Shown piece by piece: positions 27,157 through 35,636 of a stretch of 64,000 bases of DNA (position 1 is its first letter; each line of letters starts with the position of its first letter). Made by a program: the position numbers and the translations under genes. The notes below the pieces were generated by a model. It searched no databases. It was given only the letters and a program-made list of their open reading frames with translations, and was not told where the DNA came from. Source of the stretch: Pseudomonas sp. GR 6-02 (GTDB lineage: Bacteria; Pseudomonadota; Gammaproteobacteria; Pseudomonadales; Pseudomonadaceae); NCBI RefSeq assembly GCF_001655615.1, contig NZ_CP011567.1, forward strand, positions 186,001 to 250,000, in the 5' to 3' direction.

Positions 27157-29088
27157 ATGGACGCTCGAATGTCAGCCACATATCGCGATGCCTTGCGTGC
27201 AGCGCTACTTTATCTGGTGCTTTCCGTAGTCTGGCTTCAGTTCAGTGGTTATTTATTGAACAGTTTCTTCGATAACTCCACCGACCTGCTGCGCTGGCAA
27301 CTGATCAACGGTTATGCCTGGGTGGCCTTCAGTGCCGGGCTGATTTTCATCGCGCGGGCACGTTTGTTTCGCTGCCTGGGCGTCGGCGCCAAATTGCGTG
27401 AGCGTAATGCCGACCGGGAGCGTTTGCGACAGGCGGCCGCGGTGTTCGATTGCACCCGCGAAGGGGTGCTAGTCACCAATAACAAAGGGCTGATCGTCCA
27501 TGTGAACCGGGCGTTCATGGAAATCACCGGCTACCAGTGTGAGGAAGTGTTGGGTCAGCGACCGAGCATGTTCAAGTCGGGCCATCACCCGCCGGGTTTC
27601 TACCAGTCGATGTTCGCGACACTCGACAGCCTCGGCGAGTGGAGCGGGGAAATCTGGAATCGTCGCAAAAGCGGCGAGATTTACCCGCAATGGCAGACGA
27701 TCCGCCTCGTTCATGACGATCAGGGGCGGCTCAGCCAGTACGTTGCGGTGTTTTCCGACATCAGTGCGATCAAGAACTCCGAGCATGAACTGACGCGCCT
27801 GGCCCACCACGATCCGCTGACCGATCTGCCCAATCGCCTGCTGTTTACCGACCGTGCCGGGCAGGCTGTGGCCTCGGCGCAGGCCCATAAGCGCGGTTGT
27901 GCGTTGCTGATGATCGACCTTGATCACTTCAAATTGATCAACGACAGCCTCGGTCACAGTGTTGGTGATCAATTGCTCAAGGGCGTGGCTGAGCGTCTGA
28001 ACACCTTGTTCGGCCCGGGCATCACCCTGGCGCGGCTCAGTGGCGACGAATTTGCCCTGTTGGCTGAAAATTGCCCGCAACCGGGGCATGCCGCGGCGCT
28101 GGCCCAGCGGGTCATCGATGGTCTCAAGGAGCGGTTTGAGATTGACCGGCATTCGTTGTTCATCAACGCCAGTGTCGGCATCAGCCTGTTCCCCAGCGAT
28201 GCGTTGAGCGCCGAGCAACTGTTGCGCAATGCCGACTCGGCACTGTTCAAGGCCAAGAGCGCCGGTCGCGACAGCTATGCCCTCTACACCGAAGAGCTGA
28301 CCGCGCATGCCCAGCAACGTGTCGAGATTGCGTTCGAATTGCGCCGAGCACTGGAGCAGCAAGAGTTGCGGGTTTATTACCAACCCGTGCACGACCTCAA
28401 AACCAGCCGTCTGATCGGCGTCGAAGCCCTGGTGCGCTGGGAGCATCCACAGCGCGGGCTGGTGTCACCGGCTGAGTTCATCCCCATTGCCGAACGCACC
28501 GGGTTGATTGCCGAGATCGATGCCTGGGTCATGCGCCAGGCCTGTCAGCAAATGTGCCAGTGGCACGCCGCAGGCGTGGTGTTGTCGTTTGTTGCGGTGA
28601 ACGTTTCTTCGCGCCTGTTCGCTCGCCGTGAGTTGTACCAGCAGGTGGCTCAGGTGCTGCACGACACCGGCCTGGATCCGGCATATCTGGAGCTGGAAGT
28701 CACCGAAAGCGCGGTGATGGAGGATCCGGAAGTGGCGCTGGAGCAGATGCATCGCTTGCGTGAGTTAGGCGTGCGGCTGGCCATCGATGACTTCGGCACG
28801 GGTTATTCGTCGTTGCTGCGACTCAAGCGTTTACCGGTGCAAAAACTCAAGATCGATCAGGGATTCGTCGCAGGCTTGCCGGGTGATGAGGACGACGCGG
28901 CAATCGCTCGGGTGATCGTTGCGTTGGCGCAAAGCATGGGAATGCAGGTGCATGCCGAGGGGATCGAGCAGGTCGAGCAGGCGGCTTTCCTGCTCGAGCA
29001 CGATTGCGATCTGGGGCAGGGGTACTGGTTTGGGCGGCCAGTGCCGGCGGCTTCCTTGGATTGGGTTCGGGCGCCGCTGATTGGATGA
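27157..29088 (+). CDS. Membrane PAS-GGDEF-EAL protein, likely c-di-GMP phosphodiesterase (PipA/PA0285-like)
   Basis: A 643-residue protein with two N-terminal transmembrane helices (about 10-70), a PAS domain (about 95-210; FDCTREGVLVTNNKGLIVHVNRAF), a GGDEF domain (about 215-375) and an EAL domain (about 390-635). The GGDEF site reads SGDEF and lacks an RxxD inhibitory site. The EAL site is complete (EALVRWEHP, VAVNVSSRLF, ELEVTESAVM, DDFGTGYSS, KLKIDQGFV), so hydrolysis of c-di-GMP is the likely activity. ATG at 27157 is used; a second ATG at 27169 is equally possible. Confidence 0.88.
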   Translation: MDARMSATYRDALRAALLYLVLSVVWLQFSGYLLNSFFDNSTDLLRWQLINGYAWVAFSAGLIFIARARLFRCLGVGAKLRERNADRERLRQAAAVFDCTREGVLVTNNKGLIVHVNRAFMEITGYQCEEVLGQRPSMFKSGHHPPGFYQSMFATLDSLGEWSGEIWNRRKSGEIYPQWQTIRLVHDDQGRLSQYVAVFSDISAIKNSEHELTRLAHHDPLTDLPNRLLFTDRAGQAVASAQAHKRGCALLMIDLDHFKLINDSLGHSVGDQLLKGVAERLNTLFGPGITLARLSGDEFALLAENCPQPGHAAALAQRVIDGLKERFEIDRHSLFINASVGISLFPSDALSAEQLLRNADSALFKAKSAGRDSYALYTEELTAHAQQRVEIAFELRRALEQQELRVYYQPVHDLKTSRLIGVEALVRWEHPQRGLVSPAEFIPIAERTGLIAEIDAWVMRQACQQMCQWHAAGVVLSFVAVNVSSRLFARRELYQQVAQVLHDTGLDPAYLELEVTESAVMEDPEVALEQMHRLRELGVRLAIDDFGTGYSSLLRLKRLPVQKLKIDQGFVAGLPGDEDDAAIARVIVALAQSMGMQVHAEGIEQVEQAAFLLEHDCDLGQGYWFGRPVPAASLDWVRAPLIG

Positions 29089-29105
29089 GTGCCTGAGCTG
29101 CTTCT

Positions 29106-29214
29106 TGTGGCGAGGGGGCTTGCCCCCGTTGGGGCGCGTAGCGGCCCCAAATCTTTGCGTCTGCTACGCAGCCGAACGGGGCGGTGCGGCGTTCCGACAA
29201 GCCCCCTCGCCACA
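29106..29214. repeat. REPIN-type palindromic repeat pair (GGGGGCTTGCCCCC subtype)
   Basis: Left arm TGTGGCGAGGGGGCTTGCCC and right arm GACAAGCCCCCTCGCCACA, with the expanded GGTGCGGCGTTCC insert in the right half and an inner palindrome GCGTAGC..GCTACGC. It follows the GGDEF-EAL stop. Confidence 0.87.
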
Positions 29215-29269
29215 GGGTTTTGTGTAGCCCTGAAAATAGTAGATCCCCCGCAATCCCTTGTCCCATCAA

Positions 29270-29325
29270 ATAATGCATTCTGGTTATATAAACATTCTTA
29301 AATAGTCTTTTTAAGAATATCTGCG
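29270..29325 (+). promoter_or_regulatory. AT-rich promoter region of oscA-sbp with 9-bp inverted repeat
   Basis: ATTCTTAAA (29294-29302) and TTTAAGAAT (29310-29318) form a perfect inverted repeat with a 7-base spacer, in a stretch much richer in A/T than its surroundings, about 80 bases before the oscA start. Its position upstream of a sulfur-starvation operon makes a LysR-type (CysB) binding site plausible; this is inference, not a consensus match I can score. Confidence 0.5.
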
Positions 29326-29399
29326 CCTATCTACTATTGCTCTCACGCCGTACGCAGTGCCCGCCACTGCCAGGCATATCTCATTAAAGGAGCAGCACC

Positions 29400-29582
29400 A
29401 TGAGCGCATCCCTACGCAGTGTTGACGGGCAGGACGAAGCCACCATTTTGCGCGAGATCCAGAGCGCGTTGCGCGATCTGCGCTTTGGCGCGGTGGAAAT
29501 CACCGTGCACAACGCCCAGGTGGTACAGATCGAACGCAAAGAGAAATTCCGTTTGCAGCATCCGGGCAACAAGTCGAGCTGA
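29400..29582 (+). CDS. oscA: OscA, sulfur-starvation response small protein (DUF2292/YezD)
   Basis: A 60-residue protein of the DUF2292 family. The core reads LRDLRFGAVEITVHNAQVVQIERKEK, with the expected beta-hairpin pattern. oscA in Pseudomonas lies directly upstream of sbp and has been linked to use of organosulfur compounds and to chromate resistance under sulfur limitation. The same order is present here, and AAAGGAG lies 8 bases upstream of the ATG. The biochemical function is not known. Confidence 0.88.
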   Translation: MSASLRSVDGQDEATILREIQSALRDLRFGAVEITVHNAQVVQIERKEKFRLQHPGNKSS

Positions 29583-29597
29583 AGCAAAGATCAAAAG

Positions 29598-29643
29598 ATC
29601 GCAGCCTTCGGCGGCTCCTGCGGGAGCGTCGAAGGCTTCGATC
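29598..29643. repeat. Imperfect palindromic repeat between oscA and sbp
   Basis: GATCGCAGCCTTCGGCGGCT and its near-complement ending GTCGAAGGCTTCGATC form a hairpin with a few mismatches. This resembles a second common Pseudomonas intergenic repeat family (GATCGCAGCCTTCGGC) and lies inside the presumed oscA-sbp transcript. Confidence 0.7.
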
Positions 29644-29713
29644 CTTGAGTCAGGCAACCCGTTCCAGACCATAAGAAAAAGCCACCACACCAAGAATTCC
29701 AGGAGCTTTCACC

Positions 29714-30727
29714 ATGTCGTCGATTCGCCATTTTGCGTTGGCCGCCCTGGCCAGTGCCCTTTTTGCTGGTTCCGCGGTTGCCAAGGATTACGAACTGCTC
29801 AACGTGTCGTATGACCCGACCCGCGAGCTGTATCAGGACTACAACGCCGAGTTCATCAACTTCTGGAAGAAAGACCACGCTGGCGACAACGTGAAGATCC
29901 AGCAGTCCCACGGTGGCTCAGGCAAGCAGGGCCGGGCGGTGATCGACGGTCTGCGGGCCGACGTGGTGACCCTGGCCCTGGCCGGCGACATCGACGAAAT
30001 CGCCAAGCTCGGCAAGAGCCTGCCGGCTGACTGGCAGAAGCGTCTGCCGGAAGCGAGCACGCCTTACACCTCGACCATCGTGTTCCTGGTGCGCAAGGGC
30101 AACCCGAAAGGCATCAAGGACTGGGGCGACCTGACCAAGAACGGTGTGGAAGTCATCACCCCGAACCCGAAAACCTCCGGCGGTGCACGCTGGAACTTCC
30201 TCGCGGCCTGGGCCTATGGCCTGAAAGCCAATGGCGGTAACGAAGCCAAGGCCAAAGAGTATGTGCAGACCCTGTTCAAGCACGTGCCTGTGCTGGATAC
30301 CGGTGCTCGCGGTTCGACCATCACTTTCGTCAACAACGGTCAGGGCGACGTGTTGCTGGCCTGGGAAAACGAAGCTTTCCTGGCCTTGAAAGAAGACGGC
30401 GGCGCCGACAAGTTCGACATCGTCGTGCCTTCGCTGTCGATCCTTGCCGAGCCACCGGTGGCCGTGGTCGACAAGAACGCCGAGAAAAAGGGCAACACCG
30501 AAATCGCCGAAGCGTACCTCAAGCACCTGTACAGCCAGGCCGGCCAGGAAATTGCGGCGAAAAACTTCTATCGTCCACGTGACAAGGACGTAGCTGCCAA
30601 GTACGCCAAACAGTTCCCGACCCTGGAACTGGTGACCATCGACAAGGACTTCGGCGGCTGGAAAACCGCCCAGCCGAAATTCTTCAATGACGGTGGCGTG
30701 TTCGACCAGATTTACCAGGCGCAGTAG
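29714..30727 (+). CDS. sbp: Sbp, periplasmic sulfate-binding protein
   Basis: A 337-residue ABC transporter substrate-binding protein for sulfate (and often thiosulfate). A signal peptide ends at AVAK (about residue 23). The mature chain shows the family segments [49 protein letters not shown] and the FYRPRD motif near the C-terminus. GGAG precedes the ATG by 8 bases. It supplies sulfate to the CysT/CysW/CysA importer encoded downstream. Confidence 0.95.
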   Translation: MSSIRHFALAALASALFAGSAVAKDYELLNVSYDPTRELYQDYNAEFINFWKKDHAGDNVKIQQSHGGSGKQGRAVIDGLRADVVTLALAGDIDEIAKLGKSLPADWQKRLPEASTPYTSTIVFLVRKGNPKGIKDWGDLTKNGVEVITPNPKTSGGARWNFLAAWAYGLKANGGNEAKAKEYVQTLFKHVPVLDTGARGSTITFVNNGQGDVLLAWENEAFLALKEDGGADKFDIVVPSLSILAEPPVAVVDKNAEKKGNTEIAEAYLKHLYSQAGQEIAAKNFYRPRDKDVAAKYAKQFPTLELVTIDKDFGGWKTAQPKFFNDGGVFDQIYQAQ

Positions 30728-30749
30728 CCTGAAATAGATCTGCCAACGG

Positions 30750-30771
30750 GCCCCGATCTTGCCGTCGGGGC
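30750..30771 (+). terminator. Intercistronic hairpin between sbp and cysT
   Basis: GCCCCGA and TCGGGGC pair around an 8-base loop but no T-tract follows. Such hairpins after a binding-protein gene often stabilise the upstream mRNA or reduce read-through, allowing more Sbp than membrane subunits (inference). Confidence 0.5.
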
Positions 30772-30798
30772 TTAGTGCGTTTTCAACCAAGGACTTTT

Positions 30799-31617
30799 AT
30801 GTCGCGTCGTATCTCCCCCGTCATACCCGGCTTCGGGCTGACGCTGGGCTACACCTTGGTGTACCTCAGCCTGATTGTGCTCATTCCACTGGCGGCGATG
30901 TTCGTGCATGCCGCTCAACTGACCTGGGACCAGTTCTGGGCAATCATCTCGGCACCTCGGGTGCTGGCCGCGTTGAAGCTGAGCTTCGGCACCGCGTTGT
31001 ACGCCGCGATCATCAACGGCGTGATCGGCACGCTGCTGGCCTGGGTGCTGGTGCGCTACACCTTCCCGGGGCGCAAAGTCATCGATGCGATGATCGATCT
31101 GCCCTTCGCATTGCCCACTGCCGTGGCCGGTATCGCATTGACCGCGCTGTACACCCCCACCGGCCTGGTGGGTCAGTTCGCGGCGGACCTGGGTTTCAAG
31201 ATCGCGTATACCCCCCTCGGCATCACCCTGGCGCTGACTTTTGTAACACTTCCATTCGTAGTACGTACGGTACAGCCTGTACTGGCCGATATCCCCCGTG
31301 AAGTGGAGGAGGCGGCGGCGTGCCTGGGGGCAAATCCGTTGCAGGTTTTCCGCCATATTCTGATGCCGGCGCTGCTCCCGGCCTGGCTGACCGGTTTCGC
31401 CTTGGCCTTTGCCCGTGGGGTCGGCGAGTACGGTTCGGTGATTTTCATCGCTGGCAACATGCCGATGAAAACCGAAATTCTGCCGCTGCTGATCATGGTC
31501 AAACTCGACCAGTACGATTACACCGGCGCCACCTCCATTGGTGTACTGATGCTGGTGGTTTCCTTTGTCCTGTTGCTGCTGATCAACTTGTTGCAGCGGC
31601 GCATCGAAACCCCATAA
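30799..31617 (+). CDS. cysT: CysT, sulfate ABC transporter permease
   Basis: A 272-residue inner-membrane permease with about six helices and the binding-protein-dependent loop [21 protein letters not shown], then [14 protein letters not shown], a signature of the CysT family. AAGGA lies 5 bases before the ATG at 30799, which decides against an in-frame ATG 24 bases earlier. It pairs with CysW, 13 bp downstream. Confidence 0.95.
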   Translation: MSRRISPVIPGFGLTLGYTLVYLSLIVLIPLAAMFVHAAQLTWDQFWAIISAPRVLAALKLSFGTALYAAIINGVIGTLLAWVLVRYTFPGRKVIDAMIDLPFALPTAVAGIALTALYTPTGLVGQFAADLGFKIAYTPLGITLALTFVTLPFVVRTVQPVLADIPREVEEAAACLGANPLQVFRHILMPALLPAWLTGFALAFARGVGEYGSVIFIAGNMPMKTEILPLLIMVKLDQYDYTGATSIGVLMLVVSFVLLLLINLLQRRIETP

Positions 31618-31630
31618 GGAGGCGCGAAAA

Positions 31631-32500
31631 ATGTCCCAATCGTCTATTGCAGCGGCCTCCTCGAACGCCGCCCGCCGTGGCAGTGCAGCTTCGCGGCGAA
31701 TCCTCATCGGCCTCGGCTGGCTGATCTTTGCGCTGTTTCTGTTGTTGCCGTTGTTCATCGTGGTGTCCCAGGGCCTGAAGCTGGGCCTGGGTGCGTTCTT
31801 CACCGCGATCTTCGAACCGGACGCTTTGTCGGCCCTGAAACTCACGGTGATTGCGGTGTTGATTTCGGTGCCGCTGAACCTGGTGTTCGGGGTCAGCGCC
31901 GCATGGTGCGTGAGCAAATATTCGTTCCGCGGCAAGAGCATGCTGGTGACCCTGATCGACTTGCCGTTCTCGGTGTCGCCGGTGATCGCAGGTCTGGTCT
32001 ACGTGCTGATGTTCGGCGCCCAGGGCTTGTTCGGCCCATGGTTGCAGGATCACGACATCCAGATCGTCTTCGCCTTGCCGGGCATCGTGCTGGCGACGAT
32101 TTTCGTCACCGTGCCGTTCGTGGCCCGTGAGCTGATCCCGCTGATGCAGGAACAAGGTACCCAGGAGGAAGAGGCCGCGCGTTTGCTTGGCGCCAATGGC
32201 TGGCAGATGTTCTGGCACGTCACCGTGCCGAACATCAAATGGGGCCTGATCTATGGCGTGGTGCTGTGTACCGCGCGGGCCATGGGTGAGTTCGGGGCGG
32301 TGTCGGTGGTGTCCGGGCACATTCGCGGGGTGACCAACACCTTGCCGCTGCACGTCGAGATTCTCTACAACGAATACAACCACGTGGCCGCGTTCGCCGT
32401 GGCGAGCCTGTTGCTGATCCTGGCGCTCTTCATCCTGCTGCTCAAGCAGTGGAGCGAAAACCGTATTAACCGCCTGCGCGCCAGCGCCGCGGAGGAATAA
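31631..32500 (+). CDS. cysW: CysW, sulfate ABC transporter permease
   Basis: A 289-residue permease, paralogous to CysT. It has about six helices, the coupling loop [22 protein letters not shown] and the CysW signature [16 protein letters not shown]. An N-terminal Ser/Ala-rich extension of about 30 residues precedes the first helix. AGGAGG precedes the start. It forms the heterodimeric membrane channel with CysT. Confidence 0.95.
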   Translation: MSQSSIAAASSNAARRGSAASRRILIGLGWLIFALFLLLPLFIVVSQGLKLGLGAFFTAIFEPDALSALKLTVIAVLISVPLNLVFGVSAAWCVSKYSFRGKSMLVTLIDLPFSVSPVIAGLVYVLMFGAQGLFGPWLQDHDIQIVFALPGIVLATIFVTVPFVARELIPLMQEQGTQEEEAARLLGANGWQMFWHVTVPNIKWGLIYGVVLCTARAMGEFGAVSVVSGHIRGVTNTLPLHVEILYNEYNHVAAFAVASLLLILALFILLLKQWSENRINRLRASAAEE

Positions 32501-32503
32501 GTC

Positions 32504-33493
32504 ATGTCGATCGAAGTGCGTAACGTCAGCAAGAACTTTCACGCGTTCAAGGCGCTGGACAACATCAGCCTGGACATTCAAAGCGGCGAACTTGTGGCGC
32601 TGCTGGGGCCGTCCGGCTGCGGCAAGACCACATTGCTGCGAATCATCGCCGGCCTGGAAACCCCGGATCAGGGCAACATCGTGTTCCACGGCGAAGACGT
32701 TTCCGGCCACGACGTGCGTGATCGCAACGTCGGTTTCGTGTTCCAGCACTACGCCTTGTTCCGTCACATGACGGTGTTCGACAACGTTGCGTTCGGCCTG
32801 CGTATGAAGCCGAAAAACCAGCGTCCGAACGAAAGCCAGATTGCGGTGAAAGTCCACGAACTGCTGAACATGGTGCAACTGGACTGGTTGGCCGATCGCT
32901 ACCCGGAACAACTCTCCGGCGGCCAGCGTCAGCGCATCGCGTTGGCCCGCGCCCTGGCGGTGGAACCGAAAGTGCTGCTGCTCGACGAGCCTTTTGGTGC
33001 ACTCGATGCCAAGGTCCGTAAAGAATTGCGTCGCTGGCTCGCGCGGCTGCACGAGGACATCAACCTGACCTCGGTATTCGTGACCCACGACCAGGAAGAA
33101 GCGATGGAAGTTGCCGACCGGATCGTGGTGATGAACAAGGGGGTGATCGAGCAGATCGGTTCACCGGGCGACGTCTACGAAAATCCGGCCAGCGATTTCG
33201 TCTATCACTTCCTCGGCGATTCGAACCGTCTGCATTTGGGCGAAGACCGGCACGTACTGTTCCGTCCACATGAAGTGTCGCTGTCGCGGCATGAACTGGA
33301 AGACCACCACGCCGCTGAAGTGCGGGATATTCGTCCGTTGGGCGCCACCACGCGGGTGACGCTGAAGGTCGAAGGCCAGAGCGAGTTGATTGAAGCTGAA
33401 GTGGTGAAGGATCACGACAGCCTGGTTGGATTGACGAAGGGTGAGACGTTGTTCTTCAAACCCAAGGTCTGGCAGAAAGTCGCCAACATTTAA
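32504..33493 (+). CDS. cysA: CysA, sulfate ABC transporter ATPase
   Basis: A 329-residue ATPase that powers sulfate import. Walker [10 protein letters not shown] (about 35), Q-loop, signature [15 protein letters not shown] (about 138), Walker [13 protein letters not shown] and the switch His in FVTHDQEEA are all present. A C-terminal TOBE-like domain (about 240-325) is typical of CysA/PotA proteins. It starts 3 bases after cysW and ends the operon; no clear terminator follows, only a degenerate palindrome. Confidence 0.96.
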   Translation: MSIEVRNVSKNFHAFKALDNISLDIQSGELVALLGPSGCGKTTLLRIIAGLETPDQGNIVFHGEDVSGHDVRDRNVGFVFQHYALFRHMTVFDNVAFGLRMKPKNQRPNESQIAVKVHELLNMVQLDWLADRYPEQLSGGQRQRIALARALAVEPKVLLLDEPFGALDAKVRKELRRWLARLHEDINLTSVFVTHDQEEAMEVADRIVVMNKGVIEQIGSPGDVYENPASDFVYHFLGDSNRLHLGEDRHVLFRPHEVSLSRHELEDHHAAEVRDIRPLGATTRVTLKVEGQSELIEAEVVKDHDSLVGLTKGETLFFKPKVWQKVANI

Positions 33494-33507
33494 GGGCCAA
33501 AGCATCG

Positions 33508-33584
33508 CGAGCAGGCTCGTTCCAGCAGTGGATTGGTGTTGACCACAAACTCTGACGGCAACCCAAAGTCCTTGCTCGCGATGG
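33508..33584. repeat. Degenerate palindromic repeat (TCGCGAGCAGGCTCG family)
   Basis: CATCGCGAGCAGGCTCG and the inverted CCTTGCTCGCGATGG flank about 45 bases after cysA. The arms match a frequent Pseudomonas REP-like family different from the GTGGCGAGGG one. Confidence 0.65.
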
Positions 33585-33692
33585 CGTCTCCAAGAACACC
33601 CCACCCAATCTGTAATAACACCAACTGACCTTGCTTCGATCGGTTCTACCCCCGTGATTTTTTTGCCTCAAACCCTACCTAGACTCTGACTT

Positions 33693-33739
33693 GCCAGGAG
33701 GCAGTGAGAGTCCATGACGGACCGGTGTTATCTCCTGGC
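33693..33739 (+). promoter_or_regulatory. Structured leader upstream of the oxidoreductase cassette
   Basis: GCCAGGAG (33693-33700) and CTCCTGGC (33732-33739) form a perfect 8-bp outer stem. GTCC/GGAC (33710-33713, 33719-33722) form an inner stem with loop ATGAC. The element ends 24 bases before the ATG at 33764 and could fold in the mRNA leader. It also contains a possible 10-codon ORF from ATG 33713. Confidence 0.4.
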
Positions 33740-33763
33740 GCCCTGATGCCAAGGAGATAAAGC

Positions 33764-35134
33764 ATGAGAATGGAAGTCAGTCGGCATGGCCCGTTTGGCT
33801 GTGCCTTGTTGAGCGCTTTGTTGGGCTCGTCCGCCATTGCCGCCCCCTCACTGTCGCCGCAGATACCCTTTGATGTCACGGTTACCCAACCGGTTTCTCT
33901 GCCCAGCCTGCAGGCCGATTTCGATGACTTGTCGTGGCAGACCTTCATCGCCCTGAGCTGGCCGGCGCTGGACAATGGCGATCCAAATACCGGCACCCCC
34001 ATCGGCAAGCAGGATGGGGCCACGGTGTGGGAAAGCTGGAAAGAGAGCTACCAGATATTCCGGGCCAAGGGCCAGACACCGCTGCCCTGGAATGCCCCGG
34101 CAACCCTCCCCGAAGCGTGCAAGTCGCTCAAGCCTGGTCGTCTCCTGCAGCAAATGGGCAAGGTGCCCGATGTGCTGAATGAGTTTATCCAGCCCTTCGA
34201 GAGTGGCCCGCTGGTGGATCAGAACGGCGTCTATACGCGCAACGAAATCGTGGTCAACCAATCGATGTTCGACGGGATCGTCAACAACGGGCTGTACAGC
34301 ATCGAAGGCCAGCAGAAGTTTTTCGCCGCGAGCCCGAGCAACGCCGTGGCTTTCAGCTGTGGCTCGGCTGAGACGAAGCAGGTCGGTGCGGTGATGGTGA
34401 AGGCGTCGTGGAAAGTGCTTGGCCCCAATGATCGCCGACAGGATTTCCACACCGTCGATGCACTGGTCTATACACCGGGCAACAACGATCCGAGTCATGG
34501 GCCGATTGTCGAGGAGTCGTGTGTATCCGAGCCGGTCGGGCTGGTGGGGTTGCACATCGTTCATAAGACCGCCAATGCCGCGCAGTGGGTCTGGTCAACC
34601 TTTGAACATGTGAAAAACGTACCGGAGAAATCCACGCCTCCTGAGCAGCGGGTGGGCCCGTACCTGTTCTACAACGTCAACAGCAAGAGCGACGTCAACC
34701 AGCCTCCGCCACGGCCGTGGAACCCGGCAGTCAAGGCGACGCCCTCGCAGATCGAGCGTGACGCGCCGCTGACCGACGCCACCAAAAAGCTGAACACCAC
34801 GTACCAGGCCCTGCTGCGAACGGTCAATCCGCAGAGCGTGTGGGCGAACTATCAATTGATCAGCACCCAGTGGCCGTCAGCCCCTCCACAGCCCAATTGC
34901 CAGATATCGGCGACCAACCCACTGGGCAGTCCCGCGCCCTTGTTCCTGGCCAACGCCACGCTGGAAACCTATATCCAGGGCACCGTGCCCCAGGCGTCTT
35001 CCAGCTGCATGGCGTGTCACGGCAATGCGGCCACCCATGTCACCGAATCCCCGCGCACCAGCTTCGCGGATTTCACCTACCTGCTTGAACGCGCACAGTC
35101 CACGGGTGGACAAGGAGTCAGCCATGAGCAGTGA
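33764..35134 (+). CDS. Exported protein with a single C-terminal CxxCH haem site
   Basis: A 456-residue protein with a signal peptide (about residues 1-27, ending SAIAAP) and a large domain of unknown type containing FIALSWPALDNG and many Trp/Pro residues. Near the C-terminus (about 415-422) a c-type haem motif CMACHG is followed by ADFTYLLERAQS. Only one CxxCH is present, unlike the three-haem cytochrome subunits of FAD-dependent sugar dehydrogenases. AAGGAG precedes the ATG. It overlaps the SLDH-like gene by 11 bases and probably receives electrons from the GMC protein (inference). Confidence 0.75.
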   Translation: MRMEVSRHGPFGCALLSALLGSSAIAAPSLSPQIPFDVTVTQPVSLPSLQADFDDLSWQTFIALSWPALDNGDPNTGTPIGKQDGATVWESWKESYQIFRAKGQTPLPWNAPATLPEACKSLKPGRLLQQMGKVPDVLNEFIQPFESGPLVDQNGVYTRNEIVVNQSMFDGIVNNGLYSIEGQQKFFAASPSNAVAFSCGSAETKQVGAVMVKASWKVLGPNDRRQDFHTVDALVYTPGNNDPSHGPIVEESCVSEPVGLVGLHIVHKTANAAQWVWSTFEHVKNVPEKSTPPEQRVGPYLFYNVNSKSDVNQPPPRPWNPAVKATPSQIERDAPLTDATKKLNTTYQALLRTVNPQSVWANYQLISTQWPSAPPQPNCQISATNPLGSPAPLFLANATLETYIQGTVPQASSSCMACHGNAATHVTESPRTSFADFTYLLERAQSTGGQGVSHEQ

Positions 35135-35636
35135 TCTGCAAAACTTCATTGGCCTTTCATCGGCCCTCACCGGCATTCCCGCCGATCGACTGGCGCCGGC
35201 CATCGACCAGGTGGGCTTGCCGCCGATCTTTCTCGAGTTCATCACGCCGCGCATCACGCCTGATGTGCTCAACGCCTTGCTGACTCAGTACGCCACGATG
35301 GCGGCGGACCTTGAGCCTCCGGACCGGATCGCCCAGGCGGTGCTGATGGATGGGGCGCAACCGGCGACCACGCAAACCGCCCGAGCAGCGCGTTCAATCA
35401 TGAAACTGTGGTTGTTGGGTGTCTGGTATCAGCCCTATGCCACCGGGAGCTACAAATCGACCGACTCGATGGTGGTGTCCGATCAGGCCTACATCAACAG
35501 CTGGGCCTGGAAAATTGCCCAGGCACATCCCATGGGATACAGCGAGATGTTTTTCGGCTATTGGAACACCACGCCGCCGAGCCTTGAGGATTACACCGGG
35601 GTACCCGCCAGCGGACAGCAAGGAGCCTTGTCATGA
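35124..35636 (+). CDS. FAD-SLDH-type small subunit (sorbitol/fructose dehydrogenase family)
   Basis: A 170-residue protein whose pattern (SSALTGIPADRLAP..., IMKLWLLGVWYQPY, INSWAWKIAQAHPMGY, ending with a proline-rich segment before GVPA) resembles the small subunit of membrane-bound FAD-dependent sorbitol/fructose/gluconate dehydrogenases. Classical members carry a Tat signal that exports the catalytic subunit with them; none is visible here. AAGGAG lies 8 bases before the ATG at 35124. It overlaps the GMC gene by 4 bases, as expected for a stable complex. Confidence 0.7.
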   Translation: MSSDLQNFIGLSSALTGIPADRLAPAIDQVGLPPIFLEFITPRITPDVLNALLTQYATMAADLEPPDRIAQAVLMDGAQPATTQTARAARSIMKLWLLGVWYQPYATGSYKSTDSMVVSDQAYINSWAWKIAQAHPMGYSEMFFGYWNTTPPSLEDYTGVPASGQQGALS

